From a virus, in IMG/VR virus record IMGVR_UViG_3300010155_004099, positions 1 through 24,845 of that record: 24,845 bases of DNA, one strand, 5' to 3'. Below the pieces are notes generated by a model that was given only the letters and a program-made list of their open reading frames with translations, was not told the origin of the DNA and searched no databases. The position numbers and the translations under genes were made by a program. This document shows, in pieces, positions 12,438 through 21,942 of the stretch; the stretch's first letter is position 1; each line of letters opens with the position of its first letter.

Positions 12438-12676
12438 GCCTTTTTCAAAGCATTTATCAAAAAGTCTGCTGTAATAGCACCTCCTGCCGCTTCTAGTCCA
12501 CTAAGTGGAAGTCCTAAATATAGACCCAATCCAATTACTGTACCTTTTGTTACTGTTGCTAAAAGTTGCATTAATTCAAATTGGGTAATCTTACCATCTT
12601 CAAAAGAATTTTCAACCCAACCTCCAACACTTCTTAATACCATACCTGCAGGTATTGCTAATAGTTCTAAACTCAT
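12425..12676 (-). CDS. Holin-like small membrane protein
   Basis: This 83-residue protein has two hydrophobic segments (about 36-56, LMQLLATVTKGTVIGLGLYL, and about 58-77, around LSGLEAAGGAITADFLI) separated by a short Pro/Gly turn, an amphipathic N-terminus with FEDGKITQFE, and a Lys-rich C-terminus (LKKAGAK). Size, topology and position near the end of the tail operon are those of phage holins. ATG 12676 has GAGGTGA and overlaps the preceding stop (ATGA). How archaeal tailed viruses lyse is poorly known, so the holin role is an inference. Confidence 0.6.
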   Translation of the reverse strand: MSLELLAIPAGMVLRSVGGWVENSFEDGKITQFELMQLLATVTKGTVIGLGLYLGLPLSGLEAAGGAITADFLINALKKAGAK

Positions 12677-12858
12677 TCTAGTTTCACCTCGTTTGTTGTA
12701 CCATCTGTAAAGTTATCATCTTTGACAACATCTACGAATATGTCTCCATCACTAACATTTTGTTTTAACTCTTTCAGTTGTGAAGGATTAACCAATAGAG
12801 TAACTGTCACCAGTCCTTTTTCACCTATGTTAATTATTGCTCTTGCTTCTGTTTTCAT
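12673..12858 (-). CDS. Small protein of unknown function
   Basis: This 61-residue protein starts MKTEARAIINIGEKGLVTVT and continues with LVNPSQLKELKQNVSDGDIF, giving a beta-rich pattern with one helix and an acidic C-terminus. ATG 12858 has GGTGAT six bases upstream; the ends overlap both neighbours by four bases. It sits between the cysteine enzyme and the holin-like gene. No family is recognised. Confidence 0.6.
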   Translation of the reverse strand: MKTEARAIINIGEKGLVTVTLLVNPSQLKELKQNVSDGDIFVDVVKDDNFTDGTTNEVKLE

Positions 12859-13532
12859 TGTATATCACCTGTGAAATTTAATAGCCAATTCCTACCATAA
12901 CTCTTTTCTTCATTTGTTAAAAACCAATGGTCGCCATAATATTCGTTCTCATATAAAGGAGTTTTGTTCATCATCTTATTTACTTTGCTAGGATAAAAAC
13001 TACCTTCAAGAGCAAAGAATGTATTGTATTTATAACTGAAATAAACCGCATGTGCATGACCTTCTTTTCTACCATCAGGATGTAATGCCCATCCAGCCCT
13101 TACATATCTTCTGTAAGGACCAATACCAAAAAGACCCATAAGATATACTAACAATACTGCATAGCCATCACAATCATCGTATTTTCGTCTGTGTACCTCA
13201 ATAGGACTTGCCCAGTATTCAATCTTTCCCCAATTAACACTATCATATTTATATGAAATTCTTTTATTAACAGCATCAGCTAACTTTAAAACCATCTCAT
13301 CATCTTCCCAAAGAGGAATACCAAATATAAAATTACTGTAATAAGCAATTAGTTCATCATCATCAGCTCTTGTTTGGTCAAATACTTGCCGAACATCGAA
13401 CACTCTTAAACTTCTTAAATTCCAATAAATCAATTTACTTCCTTTAAGTTTTGAATCCATCCAAGCAGATAAAAAAGTATGTGCTTCAGGTTCATGCAAT
13501 CGATTTATTGCCTTTTTACTCCACTCTATCAT
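12855..13532 (-). CDS. Transglutaminase-like cysteine protease/peptidase
   Basis: This 225-residue protein carries the three landmarks of the transglutaminase-like (BTLCP-type) papain fold in order: C121 in KYDDCDGYAVLLVYL, a His in GHAHAVY (H159 or H161), and the third acidic residue E176 in FFALEGSFY. The N-terminal region is helical. In phage, such enzymes can cut cell-wall peptides or process proteins; the pseudomurein endopeptidases of methanogen viruses also use a Cys-His-Asp triad. Lying between the baseplate hub and the holin-like gene, it may act at the cell surface during entry or release. No signal peptide is seen. Confidence 0.7.
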   Translation of the reverse strand: MIEWSKKAINRLHEPEAHTFLSAWMDSKLKGSKLIYWNLRSLRVFDVRQVFDQTRADDDELIAYYSNFIFGIPLWEDDEMVLKLADAVNKRISYKYDSVNWGKIEYWASPIEVHRRKYDDCDGYAVLLVYLMGLFGIGPYRRYVRAGWALHPDGRKEGHAHAVYFSYKYNTFFALEGSFYPSKVNKMMNKTPLYENEYYGDHWFLTNEEKSYGRNWLLNFTGDIQ

Positions 13533-15016
13533 CGTACAAACACTCCCATTGTATGAACTCTTGGATTTGGATTATCACTATCACTTTGTAGATTGATTTT
13601 AATTCTTAATGATTTTCCAGATGTTGCAAATTCAATCTCTTCTGCTTCTATGATTGTTTGGAAATTAACACCATTATTATTACTGACTTCAAAGGATGAT
13701 ATGCCTAAATTGTCCCCATCAAATCTTAATTCAGCGTGGGTAATATTCTCAGCGTAACTTCTAATAGCCGAGGTTGCATTACCGATTGTTCCACCCTTTA
13801 ATTGCAAATTGCTATCACTCTCTTCAGTTCCTACATGGCTCATAATAGAAGGATTCTCATCGAATGTAATAACATAACTATTTCTCATTCCAAATTGATT
13901 CTTAGCTATCAATTGGTTTGTTAAATTCTTATTTAAAATACTCAATTGACTACCTATACTCTTAGGATATTTTGCTATTATGGCATCAGTTAAAAATCCA
14001 GAAGAGGAGGAAATAGTATGAGTAAACCTAAGCACTTGATATCTATCAGTCAATTCAGAATAAGGTTCAGACATCCTTATCATATCTCCAGGATTTAATG
14101 TGGGTAAGCCTAAACCAGATACATCACCCTCTCTCCTTTGAGTTTTTGATACTGTTAATCTAGCATTTCCTCTGCTGTTTAAATCATTAAAATTCAAAAT
14201 AGAAGTGTCTTGTGTTAATAAATCTGTTTGACCAAATTGCCCAATGCTACCATTATCTTTAAAGGTTTGCAAGAATTGAATGTCTGCACTCCTTTCAGCA
14301 TTACCTCCAAAGAAGATAATATTATTTTTAATATCTTTATAATCAATGCCAACACTACAGTTAATCATATTCACTCCATGAACCATTCTTTCAGTATCAT
14401 TAAGAACAGTCTCTGTAGGAAAATGTTGTAACACTCCGTCAGTATCTACATAAAAATCATGAGATATTTGATTTAATACATCCTGTATAGCTTGAATTAA
14501 TGAAACATCTCTAAAGGATATGTTAGCAATAGTGGCTCCAGTAACAATTTTAGTATAAGTAAAGGTGCTAGCATTGTTAGTTACTAGAGAATCAATAATG
14601 TCTTCAGGTGAAGCATTTTCAAAAGAGGCATTAACAACTCTTTTAATCATATCCACTCCTTTGTCTCTACCTGTTAATTTTAAAGTCCTACCTTGCTCAC
14701 CAAATTGAAAATTCTTTTCTTCAACAAATCCACTAAAGATTTTCTGAGTAGCTGAGCCAAAGTCTGCAAAGATATCTATTGCCTCATTACCTTGAAATTT
14801 CTCTACCCATTGACCATTATGATTGTTTAAAGATAACTCAAAAGTTCCTACTAATTCATTAATGCCCCTAGTTACTGAACAACTAATCATATCGAATTCA
14901 ATATCTTCAGTAGAACTATCAAGATAAGTAACAGTGATTTTCCATTTAGGGGCATATACAGTAGGAGGTATCCATATAAAAGCTCCAAATCCTCTTGAAG
15001 TTCTTCGTGCCGGCAT
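13529..15016 (-). CDS. Baseplate hub / tail protein (gpD/gp44-like)
   Basis: This 495-residue protein is beta-rich. Residues about 25-120 (a strand series with ISCSVTRGINELVGTFELSL and IDIFADFGSATQKIFSGFVE) and the following GRDKGVDMIKR resemble the first domain of phage late-control D or gp44 hub proteins. LPTLNPGDMIRMSEPYSELT, followed by YQVLRFTHTIS, matches the membrane-proximal hub barrel. The last 120 residues look like a separate beta-sandwich. The start codon overlaps the preceding stop by one base (TAATG). Assignment is by pattern and by order after the tape measure and Dit-like genes. Confidence 0.7.
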   Translation of the reverse strand: MPARRTSRGFGAFIWIPPTVYAPKWKITVTYLDSSTEDIEFDMISCSVTRGINELVGTFELSLNNHNGQWVEKFQGNEAIDIFADFGSATQKIFSGFVEEKNFQFGEQGRTLKLTGRDKGVDMIKRVVNASFENASPEDIIDSLVTNNASTFTYTKIVTGATIANISFRDVSLIQAIQDVLNQISHDFYVDTDGVLQHFPTETVLNDTERMVHGVNMINCSVGIDYKDIKNNIIFFGGNAERSADIQFLQTFKDNGSIGQFGQTDLLTQDTSILNFNDLNSRGNARLTVSKTQRREGDVSGLGLPTLNPGDMIRMSEPYSELTDRYQVLRFTHTISSSSGFLTDAIIAKYPKSIGSQLSILNKNLTNQLIAKNQFGMRNSYVITFDENPSIMSHVGTEESDSNLQLKGGTIGNATSAIRSYAENITHAELRFDGDNLGISSFEVSNNNGVNFQTIIEAEEIEFATSGKSLRIKINLQSDSDNPNPRVHTMGVFVR

Positions 15017-18000
15017 TATCCTATCACCACTATATTTGTATCATTCCAGTCAGAAGTCTTAACACAATCCCTACAAATGCTTCCTAGACGTATTTGAAAC
15101 TCTGCATCAGAGGTTAATCTTCCAGTACAATTCAAATCAACTTCATTCCATAATCCTATTCTCCCATCATTACTAAGATTCGCAACAGGAGTAGTGTAAT
15201 TAAAGATTGCACTCATATTATATCTTGAATGATTACTTCCAAAAGTAAAATTCATACAGGTGTCAATAGTTTGATTCATTTGAATAGTCATATTAAAAGG
15301 GTCACTCATAGCATTACCTGTTATATTAATAATTGGAATTCTTATAGTCTGTCCAAAAGGAGTTACATTCTTTTGTTCGTATGAAGTAAATAACCATTCA
15401 AAGTATGTTAAAGGAGGTTTCATTAATGCATCAAATCTACTATGTTTCACTACCATACTAAATTCAGTACTGTTATCTAAAAATGAAGAGTTACCTGTTG
15501 CATCTGAAGTAGCAGTAATAGTTAGGTTGCTATCTCCTCTAAAGAATATTTTTAAATCATCCATCTTCAAGATGCCATCATTGAAAGTAGTATCTATGGT
15601 AATGTTATCTAAAGTTTGAGAAGAGGTAAAATTAACATCTAAAGGATTAATGCTTTGATTGATATTCAAAGAGCTTATTTGTATTGTTCCAGCTTTATCA
15701 GTAATGATATCTATAGGAATTAAACAAGTAAGAGTTTGATTGCAATTGCTAACAATATAATCAGCTAATGGTGAAGTGTTCAAAAAGACCGATTGTGGAC
15801 TGTTGGATAAATTTAGCACTTGACTAAAGTTAAACTCATAGTTTGCATCTCCACCTACATCTACTGTAATGTTTTCAGCTGATGAAGGGATAACTTCTGT
15901 TTGAATTCTATATACAATTGGTGTAATGTTTCTATCTGTATTGCTCATATTTACTCTCCACATAAGAGTATTCCCTACACTATCAAATGCAGTTCTTCCA
16001 CCAACACTATCAACAGCTCTAGTCCAAACTGAACCATTAGTATTGCTGACATAATATTCAACAAATGTTCCGGAGGGTACATCATCAAATGCTGTAAGCT
16101 GAACTCCTAAGATATTACTTGGGAAACTGTTTAAGACATTTGAAGTAACAGTTCCATTAGGGAAGTATTCAGTACCATTGTTAGTTCTATTGAGGTAAAT
16201 TCCCCCATAGTTTATCCTATTTAATTTAATGCTTCCAGTAGAAGTAATAGGTTCTCCCCCACCAAAGTCAAAAGCTACTAAATTTAAGTATGTTTGAAAT
16301 GTCCAATTCTTAGAGTTATCTAGTGCACTTGTTGAAATTGTACTATCAGGAACTCCATCAACAAATACATCCCAGGTGTTAGAAGTCTTTTGCCTTACTA
16401 CTGTAATATTTTCAATAGCATCATTAGAACCTCCACTCCCACTTGTAGAACGAGCATAGATATCTATGGCATTTGTTCCATCACTAATTCTTCCGGTAGC
16501 CGAAGCAGATAATGAACAACCCACATCGCAAATAGTAGTTAATGATACTTGCCAATCCCATTCAAACCAAGTTATATTATTGATACTATCAAAGGGTAAA
16601 GTATTTCTTTCAAGAGTTGCAGCTCCAGAAAGACTTTGTTGATGGGAAACAATAGCACCATAAGTTTGCCATCCATCATCTACTTGGTCACAGGTAGGTC
16701 CGGTATAAGTTGCATCACCAACACAGCTTCCATCTCTATTTGCAGCTATATCATTTGTAAAGGTTTGAGTCCATTCATCATCCAATGTAGCATTGACTTC
16801 AAAGTTTTCAAGAATACCATTAGGAGTTGAAGCATTGTATAATCCAGATAAGTTAATATTGGAAGTAGTTGTATTAGTGTTATTGAATACTTCAGTATAG
16901 CTAAATTCATTTCCTAAATCTGCATCGAATCCAGATATCAAAAATTGCCCTGTAATATTAGCCCTATTAAGGGTTGAAACATTAACATTGATAGTCTTTA
17001 ATCCTTTCTCTCCGAAAGTAAGATTCTTAATTATATTAGTTCCATCAAATAAGAACTCATTTTGATTAATGACATCCCCTATCAATCTTCCTGGAAGTAT
17101 GATTTCATCATATCCATTGGCACCAAAGTCAAGCCTTACTCCCTTGGGATAATTACCTGAACCAGTAAGATTAATATTCATTGCATAAATATCAGTCCTA
17201 TTATCAGTATTGTTTATCCATACCAATTCAGAAGATGATAAAGTAATATCAGTAGGGTTAGTAAAATTCTTTACTACTGTATTATTAATCACATAATCAA
17301 AAGCAAGGAATGTTGAAGTATTGCAAATAGCAGTTCCTCCGAAAGCAGTATCTTCTATAGTAAGACATATTTGACAACTTGCACAACTCTGATTCACTCT
17401 TATTTCAGCAGTAGTTTCATATTCAAATTTAGCTGAAGACACTCTATCATTAATAGATAAGTTTATTTCAACAATTAAAGGAGATGAAGCTGTTAATAAG
17501 AATTGAGTAAAGTTACCTGTAAAGTTTTGGGAAACAGTATTGTTGATAGTATAATTGTGGGCACCTATTGGTAAATCAAATCCTATGTTTCCATTCTCAG
17601 TAGCATTAACATTAGTCCCGTTTCTAAACAATGAACCTGTATTCTCTCCTGCACAGCTAGAATTTATAAAGAACTTAGATACATTGGCTTGATTACCAGT
17701 TGAATTGAAGTAACAGAATGAACCACTAGGATTGACTGTAATAAAAGAATACCCAGTTTGATTTACTTTGCCCACTCCATCAATAGCAAATAATCTGAAT
17801 TTATAATCTCCTGCTCCAAAGTTAGTATATTGGCAAGAGTAATTTCCTGCATTAGTATTCACAGCTGATTTATTTGCCAACACCCTAGTAAAATTAGATT
17901 CACAGTTCACAGTACTTATTGCAACATCATCTGTCACATTGGTAAAGAAATCAATATTAACAGTTGTATCATTATAAGTAAGTGGACTTTGAGGTATTGA

Positions 18001-19101
18001 AAAGTTATCTCCAACTGAAGGTACATTCACATCAGGAGCAACAATGGTTATAGAAGCATTAACCCAAGAAGTTGCATTTTCTTCTCCATCATCTACTATT
18101 ATCATAGCAATCCAAACATCTCCTGCAGTTAAGTTCCCACTCGCTAATGTATCAACTAAACTGAATACATTGTCTCCAATAGCTGTAACAGTTGCTAGGG
18201 TAAAGTTCTCCACATCATCTTTAAACCATCTAATATGAGCTTGCATAGCCTCTCCGTTAGGGTCTGTAGCATCTACCCACGAAGTAACATCTTCATCAGA
18301 ACTGTTATCTCCACCTACCTCAGTAGTATTTAATAATGTAGCACTTATTGTTGGGGGTATATTTCCTTGAAATGGCACTAAGAGTCCCTCTCCTAAATTA
18401 TATGCAGCTACTGCTTCAAAAGGTTGTAAACTTTTATTCCACACCCTGATAATATCTGCATCTCCATCTATATATCCTCCATTCTGTCCATTCTGCCCAA
18501 AGCTCATTTCAGCATTAGTATTTCCGAAATCGCCATCAAAAGCATCTGTCCAACAAATAGATACTCCATCACGAAAGAACTCTATGGAATTATTTGAAGC
18601 AAGAATTGCAACAATCACATGGGTCCAAGTATTGCTGTTAAATGCAAAAGTAGGACAACTTTGGGGAGTTTTCTCACTCCACATATACTGCTGCATATCA
18701 GAAGGAGTATTCCACTGAAGCATATAATCTCCCTCACTTTCAGCAGGGTCACGCTTCTCTAAAAAAGTTTGACCACCTGTAGTATTATCAACAAGAATCC
18801 ATTGCTCTAAACTTCCAGCATTAGTATTAGGCATATCATATAAGATGTTATCATCAGCTTCCATCCAATCTGTGGCTCCTGGAAACGTACACTTATCACT
18901 ATCCCCTACTCCCCCAGGAGCAGTTGAAGCAGTATTCTGAACAGTCATATTAGAAAGATTCATAGTATCTACTACTTCACTACCTACTAAAGTATCACAA
19001 TTCCATTCACTCACTACGAATTTAACATCAGTTCCATCAAGAGCAAATGCAGAAGAAACCATCACCAATACTAACAAAAGATAGAATAAAATAAATTTCA
19101 T
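15016..19101 (-). CDS. Giant LamG/beta-sandwich protein with signal peptide, N-glycosylation-rich
   Basis: This is a 1361-residue protein. Residues 1-20 (MKFILFYLLLVLVMVSSAFA) are a textbook Sec signal peptide. Residues about 60-240 form a LamG/concanavalin-like domain (WILVDNTTGGQTFLEKRD, then NTWTHVIVAIL and IEFFRDGVSICW), a carbohydrate-binding fold. The rest is repeated Ig-like beta-sandwich with Cys pairs. By hand count there are more than 70 N-X-S/T sequons, about one per 18 residues, as in heavily N-glycosylated archaeal surface proteins. It lies within the tail operon and overlaps both neighbours, so it is likely the receptor-binding or decorating protein, yet export is odd for a tail assembled in the cytoplasm. 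Confidence 0.75.
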   Translation of the reverse strand: MKFILFYLLLVLVMVSSAFALDGTDVKFVVSEWNCDTLVGSEVVDTMNLSNMTVQNTASTAPGGVGDSDKCTFPGATDWMEADDNILYDMPNTNAGSLEQWILVDNTTGGQTFLEKRDPAESEGDYMLQWNTPSDMQQYMWSEKTPQSCPTFAFNSNTWTHVIVAILASNNSIEFFRDGVSICWTDAFDGDFGNTNAEMSFGQNGQNGGYIDGDADIIRVWNKSLQPFEAVAAYNLGEGLLVPFQGNIPPTISATLLNTTEVGGDNSSDEDVTSWVDATDPNGEAMQAHIRWFKDDVENFTLATVTAIGDNVFSLVDTLASGNLTAGDVWIAMIIVDDGEENATSWVNASITIVAPDVNVPSVGDNFSIPQSPLTYNDTTVNIDFFTNVTDDVAISTVNCESNFTRVLANKSAVNTNAGNYSCQYTNFGAGDYKFRLFAIDGVGKVNQTGYSFITVNPSGSFCYFNSTGNQANVSKFFINSSCAGENTGSLFRNGTNVNATENGNIGFDLPIGAHNYTINNTVSQNFTGNFTQFLLTASSPLIVEINLSINDRVSSAKFEYETTAEIRVNQSCASCQICLTIEDTAFGGTAICNTSTFLAFDYVINNTVVKNFTNPTDITLSSSELVWINNTDNRTDIYAMNINLTGSGNYPKGVRLDFGANGYDEIILPGRLIGDVINQNEFLFDGTNIIKNLTFGEKGLKTINVNVSTLNRANITGQFLISGFDADLGNEFSYTEVFNNTNTTTSNINLSGLYNASTPNGILENFEVNATLDDEWTQTFTNDIAANRDGSCVGDATYTGPTCDQVDDGWQTYGAIVSHQQSLSGAATLERNTLPFDSINNITWFEWDWQVSLTTICDVGCSLSASATGRISDGTNAIDIYARSTSGSGGSNDAIENITVVRQKTSNTWDVFVDGVPDSTISTSALDNSKNWTFQTYLNLVAFDFGGGEPITSTGSIKLNRINYGGIYLNRTNNGTEYFPNGTVTSNVLNSFPSNILGVQLTAFDDVPSGTFVEYYVSNTNGSVWTRAVDSVGGRTAFDSVGNTLMWRVNMSNTDRNITPIVYRIQTEVIPSSAENITVDVGGDANYEFNFSQVLNLSNSPQSVFLNTSPLADYIVSNCNQTLTCLIPIDIITDKAGTIQISSLNINQSINPLDVNFTSSQTLDNITIDTTFNDGILKMDDLKIFFRGDSNLTITATSDATGNSSFLDNSTEFSMVVKHSRFDALMKPPLTYFEWLFTSYEQKNVTPFGQTIRIPIINITGNAMSDPFNMTIQMNQTIDTCMNFTFGSNHSRYNMSAIFNYTTPVANLSNDGRIGLWNEVDLNCTGRLTSDAEFQIRLGSICRDCVKTSDWNDTNIVVIG

Positions 19102-20213
19102 CTTACTGATTCACCTTTATGGTCTTGATAAATGATATTTCCAGTTAAAGATACTTTCCGAGAAGTATGTTGGTCTTGTAAAGTTATTACATAAGGAATT
19201 TGATTCTCTTCAATTGCCCCCTTCTTTCTAAATGTAAAGTTTAACAAAATTTGGGAATCAGAAACATCTTCAATAGGCAAAGAATTAATCTCTTCCCATC
19301 CTAACTTTGAATCAAATCCTTCAAGGAATTGAAAGTGACCTCCATTATCAAAATAGATTCTATTATTTTCAACCCTATGGTAAGTATAATTATATGAAAT
19401 ACCTCCTGCAGTACAAGTGGCAATATCTCCGTTTATAATCACATCAGTAGGACATTGGAATTGATGGTAATTGCTTTTATTGTATCTGGGAACTTTGATT
19501 GTTTTAAAAATAAAAATGTCTTTAATATATACTCCTTCTCCTCCAAAGGTTACATTAACACTATAATCAGAAAATTGGGAAGTAATATTCAAAGACAAAG
19601 GAGCTTTTAATCCATAAGCATTGAGTGGAGTTTGCTCTATTCTACCATACCCAGCTTTCTCATAATAAGCACTTTTACCTTCAACACTTCTGCCTACTTC
19701 TCCTTGTATTCCAAACCAAGTCGGGTCTAAGTCTCCAAATCCCCATTTAATATCATCTTCAGGATTCTTCTTAACTGCAACAATTCTTAACTGATAGTCT
19801 TTTCCCTTTCTAAGAGCAAAGCTATATTTATTATTAGTCAATCCGTACTTACCACCACACCAAGTTCCTTTACAAGTTTCGTGTAATGGATATGTTCGCC
19901 ATCCTTTTCCCCATCGTCTTTGAAGATACCAAGCATCAACTGCTGGTTCAAACATCATAGGAGTGTTACGTCCCCAAGGGTCATAATCTTCAGGATAAAC
20001 AAAAATGTCTTCTTTAACAGAAATATTAATATAAGCATAACATAAATCTGGTGCTTGTCCTGAACAAGTACTATCGCCACTATTACCAGTTATTTCAATT
20101 GCTCCGATAGCAGCAAGATACAAAAGTAGCAAAGCCCCAAGACTACCAATAGCTGTAGCTCCCAAGCTGTTACTGTATCTCCTAATATTCTCAAAATAAA
20201 CCCTTTTAGCCAT
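19098..20213 (-). CDS. Membrane-anchored ectodomain protein in the tail operon
   Basis: In this 371-residue protein, after a short basic N-terminus a single hydrophobic span (about 19-39, ATAIGSLGALLLLYLAAIGA) is followed by a 330-residue domain with Cys pairs (STCSGQAPDLCYAYI, ETCKGTWCGG) and about eight sequons. There is no evident signal-peptidase site, so it is probably an N-in, C-out anchor. A KKNPEDDIKWGFGDLDP segment recalls proteins I associate with DPANN genomes and their elements, from memory. The gene lies between the Dit-like gene and the giant LamG gene and overlaps the latter by four bases, suggesting joint action at the cell surface. Confidence 0.65.
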   Translation of the reverse strand: MAKRVYFENIRRYSNSLGATAIGSLGALLLLYLAAIGAIEITGNSGDSTCSGQAPDLCYAYINISVKEDIFVYPEDYDPWGRNTPMMFEPAVDAWYLQRRWGKGWRTYPLHETCKGTWCGGKYGLTNNKYSFALRKGKDYQLRIVAVKKNPEDDIKWGFGDLDPTWFGIQGEVGRSVEGKSAYYEKAGYGRIEQTPLNAYGLKAPLSLNITSQFSDYSVNVTFGGEGVYIKDIFIFKTIKVPRYNKSNYHQFQCPTDVIINGDIATCTAGGISYNYTYHRVENNRIYFDNGGHFQFLEGFDSKLGWEEINSLPIEDVSDSQILLNFTFRKKGAIEENQIPYVITLQDQHTSRKVSLTGNIIYQDHKGESVR

Positions 20214-20564
20214 CTAAACATCCTCTACCAACACCAAATCAAATTCATAATGATTCGTTAATCCAGGTTTTAAAGAAAAACTAAAAGATTGAATCCTTAC
20301 AGAAAGATTGGTGTGTTCATCATCATTATATGTAAGCTTAGTTCCTGCATTACGCCAAGTTACTAATTGATTTTTTTCACTTTGTTGATTGGTAAATCCA
20401 CCAATTGTTAATCGTTCACTGTTTCTTCCTAAAAATTGTAAAATGTCTCCAGCCCTTTCTGGTATGACAGTAGAAACTAATTTAATACCTGTTGAAGATT
20501 TTAAATCTTCATTAACATTAAGTGTTAATGTTGTTGACCCATCTGTGATTGTTGGTGCTGCCAT
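20214..20564 (-). CDS. Small beta-rich tail protein, Dit-like
   Basis: This 116-residue protein is nearly all strand: GSTTLTLNVNED, then ERAGDILQFLGRNSERLTIG and HTNLSVRIQSFSFSLKPGLT, ending YEFDLVLVEDV. The pattern (a GDIL-x-FLGRNSERLTIGGF hinge and a final strand pair) is like small distal-tail or baseplate wedge proteins that come right after the tape measure gene. ATG 20564 lies one base after the tape measure stop; the GAGGT is 19 bases upstream, so translation is probably coupled. It probably caps the tail tube and links it to the hub. Confidence 0.55.
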   Translation of the reverse strand: MAAPTITDGSTTLTLNVNEDLKSSTGIKLVSTVIPERAGDILQFLGRNSERLTIGGFTNQQSEKNQLVTWRNAGTKLTYNDDEHTNLSVRIQSFSFSLKPGLTNHYEFDLVLVEDV

Positions 20565-20565
20565 T

Positions 20566-21942
20566 TTAAGTGCTTATAGATGTTACCTCTCTATTGTTTG
20601 CTTCTCCTACTGCTGATGCTATTTGCCTACCATCCAACTCTACTCTTGTTTCAACTAAAATTGGTTGACCAAAATTGCTTGGGAAAGTTCTTATTCCTGT
20701 ATCTGGGTCAAATTGATTGAATGTACTAAGCTTTCCTCCTTTATCTCCTCTAGCTATGCCCACATCACCAATTCCACCTTCTGTTAATATATCATTAAAT
20801 GCTTTTGCTGCACCTGTTGCTCTTTCCAAAGCTTTTGTTCTTTCATTTAAAGCTTCATTGCCTTCAATCATTGATACTGTATTTGCATTAGTTGATGTAG
20901 TTAAACTGTCTGTTTCTTCTGTCACCATCCCATATTGAACAGCCAATTCAAAAGCTGCTTGGTGATATTGTATTGCTGTGATTCTGCCATTAGCCATAGC
21001 CATTTGTAATTTTTGTAATTCAGCACCAAATTCTGCACCTTTATCTTTTGTTAATCCCATAATGCTTGCAAAATTCCCTAATTCATTAATGCTTGCACTA
21101 AGAATAACACCACCAATTTTAGCAATTGCTCCTAAGAAACCAACAATCTCTTCTTTGTTTTCTGTAATTGTTGATATGATTGCAGTTAAAGCTTCATTAA
21201 CAGTAGGCAATAATTCTTTACCTATATCTCTTGCAATTAATTCTAATTCATCTTGTAAGTTTGAAAACTGTCCTATTGCTGTTTTGGATTTCTTTTGCAT
21301 TAAATTAAAGAATCTTCCTCCTTCACTTGATAGGTTTTCAAGTGCTTGCCGAACTTCTTCAAATCCTATCTTTCCTGCTTCTGAAAGTTTAGATATTTCA
21401 GCAGTACCAACACCTAATAACTTAGATAACTCTTCACGTAAATTAACACCTGCATTGGTAAACTGTCTAATCTCTTCACCACTAAGCTTTCCTTTTGCTC
21501 GTACATCACCTAAAGCTTTTGCTAATTGTGATATAGGAACATTAGTACCAGCTGCAATATTCCCTAAAGAATTCAAAGCAGGCAAAATCTCTTCTGCGGT
21601 TAATCCAACAGCCAATAATTGAGTTGAAGCTTTCTCAATACCTTGTAGAGTAAAAGGTGTCTTCTTTGCAAAGTTTGCCAAATCATTTAATAATTTAGTA
21701 GCTGTTGCAGCACTACCAAGCATAGTTGTAAAAGCAACTGTAGTTGCTTCAAACTCAGCAGCTCTTTTAATAGAAACAGCAAAAATAGAAGCAACACCAA
21801 CAGCTGCTATAGCAGCAACTTTTGTTAGCATCTTAATAGACTTGTTGGCTTTAGCAAAAGTGCCACTAAATTTATCAACTCCTGATATGACAACTTGTAC
21901 TGATGCTCCTCCCAGTGCTCCTGCAAAAAATGAACTTACCAT
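20566..21942 (-). CDS. Tail tape measure protein
   Basis: In this 458-residue protein, residues about 60-245 match the phage tape measure N-terminal domain: AAEFEATTVAFTTMLGSA, FAKKTPFTLQGIEKASTQLL, GNIAAGTNVPISQLAKALGD, GKLSGEEIRQFTNAGVNLRE and IGFEEVRQALENLSSEGGRF. An Ala-rich hydrophobic helix (about 40-62) precedes it and a long helical stretch with a second hydrophobic part follows. The protein sets tail length; at the usual 0.15 nm per residue 458 residues imply a short tail of around 70 nm. ATG 21942 has GAGGAG four bases upstream and overlaps the chaperone frameshift stop (TAATG). Confidence 0.9.
   Translation of the reverse strand: MVSSFFAGALGGASVQVVISGVDKFSGTFAKANKSIKMLTKVAAIAAVGVASIFAVSIKRAAEFEATTVAFTTMLGSAATATKLLNDLANFAKKTPFTLQGIEKASTQLLAVGLTAEEILPALNSLGNIAAGTNVPISQLAKALGDVRAKGKLSGEEIRQFTNAGVNLREELSKLLGVGTAEISKLSEAGKIGFEEVRQALENLSSEGGRFFNLMQKKSKTAIGQFSNLQDELELIARDIGKELLPTVNEALTAIISTITENKEEIVGFLGAIAKIGGVILSASINELGNFASIMGLTKDKGAEFGAELQKLQMAMANGRITAIQYHQAAFELAVQYGMVTEETDSLTTSTNANTVSMIEGNEALNERTKALERATGAAKAFNDILTEGGIGDVGIARGDKGGKLSTFNQFDPDTGIRTFPSNFGQPILVETRVELDGRQIASAVGEANNREVTSIST

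Noticed and set aside
20978-21622. A 214-codon open frame on the plus strand
   Set aside because: It lies wholly antisense to the tape measure gene, has no ribosome site, and its composition (Ser/Leu/Pro/Ile-rich) is what the antisense of a helical AT-rich gene gives.
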